Source: Caprimulgus europaeus (taxonomy: Eukaryota; Chordata; Aves; Caprimulgiformes; Caprimulgidae). From it: a stretch of 64,000 nt of DNA. The notes beneath the pieces were generated by a model. The model searched no databases and was not told where the DNA came from. It was given only the letters and a program-made list of their open reading frames with translations. Position numbers and translations under genes: made by a program. This document shows, one piece after another, positions 26,801 to 37,160 of this stretch (position 1 is its first letter; every line of letters begins with the position of its first letter). The stretch covers positions 17,435,686 to 17,499,685 of the forward strand of contig OU015527.1 in assembly GCA_907165065.1 (NCBI GenBank), given 5' to 3'.

Positions 26801-28780
26801 TTTATGAGCATAGGACTTCCTTTACCCTCTAGACTATTATACTCTCCTCTTTTGTTCACTAGAGGTTAAAATTTATAACTTATAGTTGTACTGTTTCATT
26901 TTCAATACCTGTCTCAAAAATGAAAATTGCCAAGGAGGCCACTTTAACTGTTTCTCCCGCAGCTCAGTCAGTGAAGGAGCACTGGAATTGTTCTGACATG
27001 CTGCAGTCATCCAACAAACATGTAGCATGTATACATGAACTAGTGCCGCCACATCCGTAATAGTACTCTAACAAATGCTAACGCTTCTTTAACAGTGAAG
27101 TACATATCAGTCACACCTGGGTTCATTGCTTTTTGGGAATATTTCTAACATAGATTCTCCAAGCTAGAATCAAGGTCACACGCTTTCCTCAAAAATAAAA
27201 TTAAACAAAAAAAAAATAAAAAGGTTTCAATATTAACACCTCAATGTCCTATGTGCAGCTTGCTCCATTGTTTTAGTTTTGTATTCTTGAGAATTAGATC
27301 AGGTTATTTATAATAGTGTGACCTCTTCATTTTTTTTTTTTTCCAAAATATTGGAACTAAACCACCATATTTTCCCCTTAGCCTTCAGAAACAGTTAGGT
27401 GTTTTCTGTATGATAGATTTACATACATATGAAACCACAAACTTATGGCTGTGGCTACAAGTTTGTGCCTTCAGTTTTCAAAACTTCAAACAGTAAATAA
27501 GTCTGGCAATAAATGCTGAAGTATCCACAGAAACCTTTGATGTGCTGTGATACACCTGTGGTCACAAATCATATAACTACCACCCACAACAAAATTAAGA
27601 CTGGAAATAAAACTTCTGAATCCAAACCAGCCAATTATTTCAGCCCTGAACACAGGGAAAAACATGCCAAAATGGCAAATGACAAATTCCAACATTAATA
27701 GGAGCACCATTACACACTTTCTCTTGTTATAACCAATCTTAAAAGCATCAGAGGAAAAAAACTCACCCATCGTGTTTCCCTCCTTGTGAATGTAGCAGAA
27801 ACATAAAGGTTTTCTCATGGACAGCCAGCAGAAGCACCAAAATGGTATGAATATATCAAATAATATCAATGTAGCAATATATCAGACAGCAAGCTCCTGC
27901 CTTGTGTTGCATTCCTGGATATATTCCAACACATCCCAAGCATAAGAATCCACCTTGCAGTTTAAGGTTCTATCTTCAATAATATTTTTTCTATGATATG
28001 ATTCTTCCTATAAGCTTAGCTGTCCCTTCATTTGTAGCACAAAATACATAGTTTAGTTGTAATATTTTTCATTCATATTTTCATTGATTCATATTCTCCT
28101 GAAATTTCATTCTGATTTTGGAAAACAGAATTTGTCTTGAGTTAAAGCAAAGCAAATTCTATTTGAAAATTATAATTGTCTTTCTTACATGTGGGTCCCA
28201 TTAGTACCTCTTTTATATTGTTAATGCACTTTGACCTTAATGTTCTATTTTTCAGAAGTTGGATTTTTTATTTTATTAAGTTCATGCACTTTTAAGAAAG
28301 GATAAGTCCTATCAAACTGGCATTGATTTTAGATTTTTTTTTCCTTAGGAAACCTTTTTTAGAGATGTGATAACTTTTGAGATGATCTGGAAAGGTATTT
28401 AAAGCACAGCAATGCTTCTTATCAGTTTATGTGGTTACAAAGCTCCTCCTGGAAAACATATGACACCTATTACGCTGCCATCACATTCCAGCTTTAGTGG
28501 AACAGCTGGTGGCTTGAAGTGTCCAGGGCTGTATAGCTTTAGTGAAGCTCAGTTTTCAGATGCTTGGTAAAAGGTGAGAGTTGATAGCTTTATATTAACA
28601 GTCAAAAATTATAAGAAATAATAAATTTCAAATAAGCTTATGCTATATATACTTACAATGTAGGAAATTCACAAACGTTACAGATATAATTTTTAGCATA
28701 CTGAATTGTGTAAAAACATCTTCCATGTGGAACTGATCAGCAATAATCGTGGATAATTGGTATTTTTGAAGCATAATCCT

Positions 28781-29977
28781 TGTATTGGGTTTGCGTGGCA
28801 AGGTTTTGGTAGCGGGAGCGGGGGTCATAGGGGTGACTTCCGTGAGAAGCTGCCAGAAGCTTCCCCCGTGTCCAACACAGCCAATGCCAGCAGCTACAAG
28901 ACAGACACACCACTGGCCAAGGCTGAGCCCAAAAGTAATGCCACTGTGATAATAGAATTAGAGAAAAAGCGGAAGAGAAAAAAAAAAAAAAAAACAAAAG
29001 CTGTGCACTTTGCAGCTGGAGAGAGAGGAGTGAGAAGAGAAACAACTCCACAGACACCAAGGTCAGTGAAGAAGGAGGGGGAGGAGGTGCTCCAGGCACC
29101 GGAGCAGAGATTCCTCTGCAGCCTGTGGTGAAGATCATGGTGAGGCAGATTGTCCCCCTGCAGTCCATGGAGGTCCATGGTGGAGCAGATGACCCCCTGT
29201 AGCCCGTGGAGGACCCCACGCCGGAGCAGGTGGATGCCTGAAGGAGGCTGTGACCCTGTGGGAAGCCCGTGCTGGAGCAGGTTCCTGTCAGGACCTGTAG
29301 CCCGTGGAGAGAGGAGCCCACGCTGGAGCAGGTTCCTGTCAAGAACTGTGGCCCCATTAAGAAAGGAGCCCACGCTGGAGCAGGTTTGCTGGCAGGACCT
29401 GTGACCCTGTGGGGGACCCACGCTGGAGCAGTCCCTTCCTGAAGGACTGCACCCCATGGAATGGACCCATGCTAAAGCAGTTTGTGAACTGTTGGTCATG
29501 GGAAGGACTCACATTGGAGAAGTTCATGGAGGACTGTCTCCTGTGAGAGGGACCCCACGCTGGAGCAGGGGAAAAGTGTGAGGAGTCCTCCCCCTGAGGA
29601 GGAAGGAGCAGCAGAAACAATGTGTGATGAACTGACCCCAACCCCCATTCCCTGTCCCCCTGTGGTGCTGCGGGGAGGACATGGAAATCGAGAGAAAAGT
29701 TGATCCCAGGAAGAAGGGAGGGGTGGGGGAAGTGTTTTAATATTTGGGTTTATTTCTCATTATCCTCTGATCTGATTGGTAATAATTTATTTTTTTTTCC
29801 CCCCAAGTCGAGTCTGTTCTGCCCATGCCAGTAACTGGTGAGTGATCTCTCTCCGTCCTTATCTCCACCCACGAGCCTTTCATTATATTTTTTCTCTCCC
29901 CTGGCCAGTTGAGGAGGGGGAGTGATAGAGTGGGCTTTGGTGGGCATCTGGCATCCAGCCAGCATCAACCCACCACA
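28781..29977 (+). mobile_element. Long solo LTR, family A, copy 1
   Basis: This 1.2-kb GC-rich element contrasts sharply with the AT-rich flanks. It starts TGTATTGGGTTTGCGTGGC and ends AACCCACCACA (TG...CA). The middle (29150-29570) contains about seven spaced copies of a CCCACGCTGGAGCAG-like motif. Near the 3' end are TTATTTCTCATTA, a GTAACTGGTGAGTGATC stretch and CTTATCTCCACCCACGAG. I recognise it as an abundant avian LTR from memory. No target duplication is visible (AATCCT against GTTCTA), so the exact borders remain open. Open frames on both strands inside it are composition artefacts. An older relative lies at 51982-52940 in reverse. Confidence 0.8.
29205..29570 (+). repeat. Spaced CCCACGCTGGAGCAG-like motif array inside the LTR
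   Basis: Variants of the 15-mer occur near 29213, 29266, 29309, 29369, 29415, 29463 and 29549, each followed by a different 30-70 bp spacer containing forms of CTGTGGCCC/CCGTGGA. The arrangement suggests an old internal minisatellite within the LTR, since diverged. Confidence 0.7.
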
Positions 29978-31394
29978 GTTCTATACATAGGCACCCACTT
30001 AATCATTTTTTTTCTCTTTGGCCTGTAATTTTAATGCAATTGCAAACATAGTTTTCCTGTGATTTCATCTAACTCTAGCATCTGTGTTTAGTTGACTTAA
30101 ATCATGCTCATGTTTCTCAAGTGAAACCACACGCTAACCAAACCCAGTTTATTAAAATCTTAATGTTCTTCTAAAAACTTCTAAGCAACTCACAGAACAC
30201 AAATAGAAAATTATGTGGGGTTTCAAGCCAGGATTACTACAAGGAACAAACAAAACTTGGTCTTGTGGTTGCAAAACTTCAGTATAATTCCCTCAGAAAA
30301 AATAAAGGTACTAATTTTTAAGATTCAAAAGGATTTGAGGCCTCCTTCTTGCTTTTGATAGACACATTCTATGAAACGTCTTACATTTGCTGATCTATGC
30401 ACTACAGAAGGTGCTGCACCTTGTTGAAACTCTTTTGAAAACTATATTTTGGTTACTGAGCTGTCTTTATTCAAACATTAATACAAGCAGGACTTGTTAC
30501 AATATGGTCATAAAAAATTATCAAAGATTGTGATGTTCTTTTTGGCAAGTCTTTATTCTGAGTTCAGGAGATGTACAAAAGTTTGGAAGAACTATTTGGG
30601 GAATATTTACCTATACATTGATTTTGGTATTTGTTTGTGAGAGTTTTATTTTTTACACAGATTGCTTAAATTCTCTAGTCTGTGGTCTGGCTCCACAAAC
30701 GGTTTTAGCAGCAAACTGTTTTCTAGGCAAGGAATTATAGCAAAGGCACAGGTACAAAAAACAGGAGAATGGGAAACAACTTTTTTTTTAAGTGTTTGCT
30801 GTCAATACACCATTTTGTATACTGCCTACTTATTGCTTATTGCTATCGTACACTGTTTCTACTCTCAAGTATAATACTGATTCTTTAGGATTTATAAGCC
30901 TGCAAGGGACTGCAGTCATGGTCCAGACACATGTGTCCTGTATTATAGAGGCCTGACACATGGAGTTCTTTGAATCAGATCTGTGATTTCCTTCTATCTG
31001 ATCTTGTTTTCAAGAATTTACACAGCAGGCAGACCAGCATGTTTCTGCTTATTGCCCTGATTAATGACAGTCTGTGCTGCTCTACCTTTTCCAACCTGAA
31101 ATTGACTAGCATACATCTTCCAGCCATTGGATTTGGTTATGCCTTCTTCTGTTATAGAGCCATTTATAATAAGATAGCACTTTTACTTTTCGATACATTG
31201 TCATAAGCGAAACAGTCTTGAGTTAAGGAAATGTATTTGAATTATTGACAGTAAGCATAAACTTCTGATCATTGATTTGAATGTTGAAAGGGGAAAAAAA
31301 ATACAAGCACTTCAGTAAACATCTATCCTCCCCTCTCTGCAGCCTCAACTTCTCATGTACTTTCTGCAAGTTATTCTCAGTCCATCAGTTTACC
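29978..31394. other. Unique AT-rich DNA, no gene seen
   Basis: No coding or repeat assignment. An inverted repeat, TCCATCAG...CTGATGGA, lies at about 31381-31401, at the left border of the next LTR. Confidence 0.55.
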
Positions 31395-32003
31395 TGATGG
31401 ACTTCACCCTTTTAGTTTGTAGCCAAAAACAGCCTGCTCTCTCACCCTCCCCCCCTGCTCCAGGTAGGAGGACAGAGAGTTGGAAGGAAAAGGGCAAGGA
31501 GACTCTCAGGTTGAGATAAAAACTATTTACTAATTAAAATAAAATTATAACAGTAACACCAGAATATACAAATGAGTGATACATAGTGCAGTTGCTCACC
31601 ACCTGCTGTCCGATGCCCAGCCTGTGTCAGCCAGAGATCCCAGAGCAGAAACAGTCCCAAAACTGAAACCCTGGAAGAGTGAGCCAGAGCGATCCCTGAG
31701 AGAACACCCCCATCTTCCGGTCAGCCCTGGTCAATATTCTGACATGACGTGATATGATCTGGAATATCTCATTGGCACATCCAAATGCCAATTTTGGGTT
31801 TTGCCTTTTGCTACACTTCTCCTTCCCAGTCCTAACGCAACTGTGAACCAGCCAAACAAGGTGGCCTTGAGTTCCAGCAGCAACTAATAACATTAGTACT
31901 TTTACTAACATTCCTCTCATAACAAGTTCTACACTGAAACTAAAACACAGCTATTCTGACTACCAAGAGGAAAATTAACTCTATCCTGGCAAAAATCAGG
32001 ACA
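31395..32003 (-). mobile_element. Solo LTR, family C, copy 2
   Basis: It aligns in the same orientation with 15047-15727 across most of its length. The minus strand begins TGTCCTGA at 32003 and carries the same GATAGAGTTAATTTTCC-type start, the GGCATTTGGATGTGCCA block and a TTTTTATCTCAACC stretch near the 3' end. It is shorter (about 609 bp) because of small deletions. No target duplication is evident (TTTACC against GAGGCT), so the left border is approximate. The two family C copies are diverged and have no retroviral genes between them, so they are independent solo LTRs rather than one provirus. Confidence 0.78.
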
Positions 32004-32585
32004 GAGGCTGAAATGCTCTGCCCAAGAGCTTTTCCCTTTTCTGTGCACAATCACCTCTTTTTGCTGGCGGTTGCTTCACAGTTTTCCTCCACATGTGTTT
32101 GCAGCTCTGTGTCCTATTGTCCCTGCTCCAGTGCAGCTCACCCACAGGTTGCAGGCCCTTCAGGGATGTACCTACCCACTTCTGGCATGACAGCCAACCC
32201 AAGAGCACGTCTCCAGCTGCCACCATCTCTCAGTGCTTCTCTGCAGTATGTCTGAGTCGGGCACCACATGCTGCTCTGATTGAATATACTTTGGCAAGTA
32301 ATTTTAAAGTTTTTACTTTTTGCCACTGTTGCTTAAGTAGGTTTCAGAGCCAGCTGCCATGTTTTTCATCTGTTCTCCTATGCAGGTCACAGCGGCAGCC
32401 CCCTGCTCCTTAAGCATTGTAACTTCTTTACATGCACATACACAATAATAAACTCACTATTACTGCTTCTTCTGGACAAATAAATAGGTTAAACTAGTTA
32501 AACATCTCAAGGTAAAGTTCATTTTCCAGATATCAGACTTTAATTGTACTTATTTTCAAATCCTTTATAACATCATTTTTAGAGT

Positions 32586-32924
32586 ATGGACAGTGAACGC
32601 GACATACCGGTACACAGTCATCTACAGTGTGTAGAAACGCTGACCTCACTATTCAGATTTAAAAGTTTACCTACTAGGATACCTGCCATATTTGTTGCTG
32701 CTGCTCCAGTGTGTAATATAAACTGCGACTGGTGTCCAGCGACTTACCTACAACTAGCACATCTTCCCCTATCTGAAGAAAAACAATTCAGTATTCTTGT
32801 GGCAGTTGGAGTGTCCTGTAGAAGTTTCTTTATTCCTACTGTTTTATGGCTTTTGCTGCCTGATTTAGAAGTCATACCCAAAAAGACTGCTGAACTATTG
32901 CTCCAGCTCTTGCAAGTGGGGTAA
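32586..32924 (+). other. Unassigned 112-codon open frame
   Basis: The frame starts at ATG and ends VLWLLLPDLEVIPKKTAELLLQLLQVG-stop. The C-terminal third is Leu-rich and might form one hydrophobic helix; a cysteine cluster (VCNINCDWC) lies in the middle. I recognise no family. The 5' part has unusual CpG content for the area (GAACGCGACATACCGG). There is no supporting promoter, splice or homolog evidence, and random frames of this length are expected in 64 kb. Confidence 0.12.
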
Positions 32925-34879
32925 AAACTTCCATTTCAAGTGTGCAAGTAAGTTTCAAGCAGTACTACCTCTATTTCACTTTTTGACAACCAAACCTGGG
33001 AGATTAGCACTGCCTCCTACTAGTCTTATGGGTTCAAACCAGAGCAGCTTTGTATCATATGAAGGTGATAATCCTCTCAAAGGGCACAGGAAACATTTGC
33101 TAGCCTTGAACTTCATTAGACAGCTTGCAGTGAACTCCGATAACATTAAGTACCAATTATGAGTAATTATTTTTCAGAGATTTATAAAGAAAAAATTTAT
33201 AAATGATACTTTAGTTCTGCTTCTGCAGGACCACCTGTAAGTTAAACACCTCTAGTTTAAACATAACAGTATAACTGCTAACTTGGTACATCCATGAGCC
33301 TTATATTGCTGGAGGCTGCTGGAGCACTTCTGTCATTGTGTGCTTGCCTCCTGCTCTCACATTGCCTGGGCACACATTGCAGGGAACAGACTCCTGGGCT
33401 GACAGATCACTTCTCTCCCACACCCTTCCTTCCCACAGGGAGACCAGATGTGTTGGGAGGGCCAACACCATTATCCAGGTCTTTAGTTTGCAGATGGAAT
33501 AATTAAAATGTAGGATTCAGTGGCTATTTGTTTTATTCTCCCTATTACCTGAAATTACCCTTTTGCAGTCAGCCCAGTGCTCTCAGGGTAGGAGAACCTG
33601 TTTTCTTTCTCCTGTTCTGATTAAAACAAAAGGCATGAAATTGTTTCTTCCAGTGGCCTGCTGCACAGCCTCCTGTAACTGGCTAATTGTCCTCCTACAA
33701 TTATTGCCCTAGTTGAAATACTTTCACTATTAGATGCAAGGTCTATGTAGGTCATCTGGTTTCCTGGAAAAGTTGGGCTGCAGTGAGACATGAAACCAAT
33801 CTACCTTATCTCTGACCTTTCTCATTTGCTAACATTGAAGCTCTGCCACAAAAAGCTGGTTTAATGGAAAGTATGTCTTTTGAACACAGGGATCATTAAA
33901 GTAGGAGATCAAATTTTAATATATTCAGAGCTTTAGTGTACAATACCATGTGAAATAACAATCTTCCTTTGCATATTCCTTTCAGGCAGTAATTTATATT
34001 ATGTAGAGTCACATATGTGACTATGAAACTTTGACACACTCTGGTAAAATATGGCTTCAAGTTTCAAGTTTAGACTGCATGTGCCTGTAAATAGCTATCC
34101 AGCTTGGATGTGCTTACAGTTGCATTAGATGTATGCAAACATGCAAAATAGATGTTGTTTTACTTTTAGATTTGGCTTTCAGCTTTTTATTTTATTGTGT
34201 AAGATTATCTGCCATACTGTCTTCCTATTTCCTCTCTGGATAGAGATATACTCTCAGATGGAAATTATGCCATAGTTTAGTTGTTTTAAAAATAAAATTA
34301 TGTCTATCATTAACCTGTTTTGAGATTAACTGCATGTGTAAAGAAATATCAAGTATCTTATTAATGGAGAAATTCCTTTGAAATAGTACAATTAAATTTT
34401 CTGTTGCCTCCTAAAACCATCAACATCTAATCTTTTAGTTTGTTTTTTTTTGGGGTGGAAAAAAGTCCTTATCAATACTAAAAACCTGTTTAGCTAGCTG
34501 TTTTTATTTTCTCCAGTTAATGCCTGCTTTATATTCAATACAGTCTTTTACTTTGTATTTTATCTTTGGCTGTAGCAGCATTCCACCAGGGTAGAATTCT
34601 TGGCTTGCTTAGAACTGGACTCTGTTGTTATTTATTATGTGACAGAGGGGCACTAGAGGTAGCTTTCCTTCATTGGCAATTTGAGAGCTAAAGGGCTGAG
34701 AGCCTGCACAATTATGGGCACAAAAGTAATGCATCAAATCAGGGCTCCTTAGAAATCTACATATATGGCTAGTTGGGCTACCTATTATTCTACCTATCAT
34801 GCACAGCAATTTACAAATTTCTTTCTGTGCCAAAGTGCCAGCCAGAAGCCTTGTATACGCACATCAGGACCTTAGTAAA

Positions 34880-35170
34880 TTACACTGAGAGCAATCAGAT
34901 AATGTTATTAATATGACTCACTTCAGTGCAATTTCTTTGCTCCTCCCTGCATGATTAATTACAACCAAATTGATGTTGCCAGCAATGATTAATTTGCAAG
35001 TTGAGATGCAGAGTAAATGAGCTAAGCAAAACTGAGTTGGCATTGCCCCTTATTTAAGAAACTGCACAAGGGATCACAATTCACAGCTAACCTTGTGATC
35101 CATTACTGCACTTGCATAAAAATTAGCTAGGTTGAATAGCTGAAAAATTACAATTTATCGTTTTGTGATA
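34880..35170. promoter_or_regulatory. Possible conserved non-coding element
   Basis: This complex, repeat-free stretch carries two identical ATGATTAATT strings at 34951-34960 and 34985-34994 plus several TAATT/AATTA cores of the kind bound by homeodomain factors. Such clustering is seen in ancient enhancers but is also expected by chance in AT-rich DNA. Multi-species alignment would decide. Confidence 0.2.
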
Positions 35171-35363
35171 GCTGTTTAGAAAAAAAAAAAATATTTGGTT
35201 TAGTTTAGCTAAATGAGAAAACGAAGAGGGTGAATCAGGCTTTTACTGTGAAATTTCTGTGTAATTCAAATTCTTGATCAGGTGAAATAAAAATGCCAAG
35301 CCTTAGATAGGGAGCTGAAGACAAGAACCAGATTCTTGATGTAATTTACTAAGTACTCTGGGA

Positions 35364-35391
35364 AAAAACAAAACAAAACAAAACAAAACAA
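35364..35391. repeat. (AAAAC)n microsatellite
   Basis: Five near-perfect AAAAC units followed by CCCC. Confidence 0.93.
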
Positions 35392-36336
35392 ACCCCACCA
35401 ACCCACTGAAAAGAATAAATACATAACATGTCATAATGTTTTTTCCTTTAATGATAATAATAAATCCATCTAGGAACTACAATTACTTACCACATTGTAC
35501 ATAAGTCAGAACTGCAGTCTTTATTAAGGTCTGTATCAGAATTTTACCTTACTGTGCATTACTGAGTATTTGAGCAGATTCCATGTATAACCAATAGAAG
35601 TAGTACATTTGAGGGGCTTGCAGACACCCTAAAAAACTGACAGAATTTTTTTAAATCAAATTTTCTTATGAGGTATACAGCATTCATTGAGTAGAGGTGA
35701 AAATCAATTCAGTCCTTTTCATTGAAGTAATGAATTTTCAGCTGATGACAAGTATTTCTGAGGAATGAGAGAGATGACTGGCAGCCTACCTTAAGTTCCT
35801 TTTCTACTACTTTAAATTATTTTTGACATAAAAGTCGATTAAGAAATTAAGTACACTTTTAGCCACAGCTATTTGCAGTTTCATAGCAGGGGGGCTCTTG
35901 ACTTTTGGTCAGTATGTCCTTTCAGAGAGAAAAGTTTTTGATCCCATCTGGCACAAAGGAACCTGAAGTAAAAGGCCCTTCTGATTTTGAAGGTCTTACA
36001 TCAGTCCACAAACCACTGCACTGGAGATAATGTGACTTATCAGTTCCCTTGGAAACTCTGCTTTTAAAGTTGCTGGTTTAGTATCTGCCATACTGCCTGA
36101 GAGCTGGTGTCTAGGTGATTCACTCCCCACCATGTTCCTGAGCATTCTGTGGCAGTTTGAGAGTAAAAGGAGCAATGCTAGGATGAGTACCAAGAAAAGG
36201 TCGAGGGTGGATTAAATTGTAGTGGTGTAAAGATTCAAGAGCCTAGTTAAAGATAAAAATAGCAAAAGCCTTGGAAGCAGCTAAGACAACAACCATGCAT
36301 CCTAGTCAACTTTTGCTCTTCTTGCACTCCTTTTTC

Positions 36337-36369
36337 AAAACTATCTGCCACAGATAAGCAGATAGTTTT
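36337..36369. repeat. Perfect 12-bp inverted repeat, 9-nt loop
   Basis: AAAACTATCTGC and GCAGATAGTTTT are exact reverse complements separated by CACAGATAA. The loop contains another GATAA, so three GATA-type cores (one reversed) sit within 33 bp. Confidence 0.92.
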
Positions 36370-37088
36370 TGGACCACGAGCTGCAATGTCCCATGAGACA
36401 CTCCTAACCCCTATGCTGAGCAGCTGATGTCTCCCTGGCCCAGTGGATACAAGCTACCTTATTCAAAGAGGAACAGCTCCAGTAGGCAATGTAAAGGGAT
36501 GCTCACCCAAACCCAGCTGTTGCTTAGTGCTAGAGTCGAGACTAAGGATCTGACACTGCATATTTTATACCTCAGTAAAATAAAAAATCTCAATCTGTTT
36601 GCTCTTTGGGGATAAATGGGTCACACACAGGTTTCCTCTCTCCTTCCCTCTCTCTTAACACAAGCACATGTACTCTGTTTTGAAATGTCTGGGATTTATC
36701 CCAGCACAGAAGGGAATAACTTAAATTTCAAGTATTGTGTGGGAGGGGAAAGCCATTTCCCAACTACCTTTAAATCTAACGCCAAAAAAAGGATGCAAAC
36801 ACTGTTAACTACCAGCAAATCAACCTATAATCAACCTTCAACCTTCTGCTTGTAGTTATCAGAAAGTATGCCTCCATAATTGTAGATACTCTTTTTTAGT
36901 ATAATAGCTTACATTGTTGTACATAGAGAGACACAGGATAAAGGGATATAGAGCATAAACCTTGTTCAAATGTCTTAGAACTAACCTAATCTGGATCAAG
37001 ACAGTGTAAATTTGAGCAGCAAGGTGCTAAAAAACTATTTAAATTGAAAATTGAGCTTTACTGCTCAGCTATTTTTAATGACTTCATG

Positions 37089-37160
37089 GAATCATAGAAT
37101 GGTTTGGGTTGGAAGGGACCTTAAAGTTCCAACCCCCCTGCCATGAGCAGGGACACCTTT
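37089..37160 (-). mobile_element. CR1 LINE 3' terminal scrap
   Basis: On the minus strand this reads AAAGGTGTCCCTGCTCATGG ... GGTTGGAAC ... CCTTCCAACCCAAACCATTC ... TATGATTCCATG, the last ~72 bp of CR1. It matches 19985-20062 and 41235-41310, with a short internal deletion where those copies read CTAGATGA. It is a severely 5'-truncated insertion. Confidence 0.92.

Larger units (their letters stand above)
20069..28780. other. Unique AT-rich DNA, no gene seen
   Basis: About 8.7 kb with no recognised gene or transposon. Noted inside: a complex stretch at 21240-21440 that could be conserved non-coding DNA; a GC-richer patch at 22740-22880 containing a 9-bp inverted repeat (22840-22860); poly(A)s near 23815-23838 and 23959-23970; a small palindrome ACTGATAATTTATCAGT (24859-24875); and T/C-rich runs near 25149-25185 and 27331-27345. 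Confidence 0.55.
32004..37088. other. Unique AT-rich DNA, no gene seen
   Basis: About 5 kb with no assigned gene. Noted inside: a 112-codon open frame (32586-32924) without recognisable domains; a pyrimidine-rich, acceptor-like CTTCCTTCCCACAG near 33439; a possible conserved non-coding block at 34880-35170; an (AAAAC)n tract; and a 12-bp hairpin at 36337-36369. Confidence 0.55.

Noticed and set aside
27486-27869. 127-codon minus-strand frame with hydrophobic segments
   Set aside because: AT-rich DNA yields Phe/Leu/Ile-rich chance frames. No start context, splice or homology evidence.
28737-29499. Two ~200-codon minus-strand frames and a 124-codon plus-strand frame
   Set aside because: They lie in the GC-rich family A LTR, overlap each other in different frames and encode low-complexity peptides. 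LTR composition explains them.
15047-32003. A full provirus bounded by the two family C LTRs
   Set aside because: They are in the same orientation, but the 15.7 kb between them has no gag/pol/env and includes unrelated CR1 and family A insertions. Their divergence and length differences also indicate separate insertions.
33420-33482. Strong acceptor-like CTTCCTTCCCACAG followed by a 43-bp segment to CAG|GT
   Set aside because: The segment is very short, the downstream GTCTTT is a poor donor and no frame supports it. Most likely a pseudo-exon.
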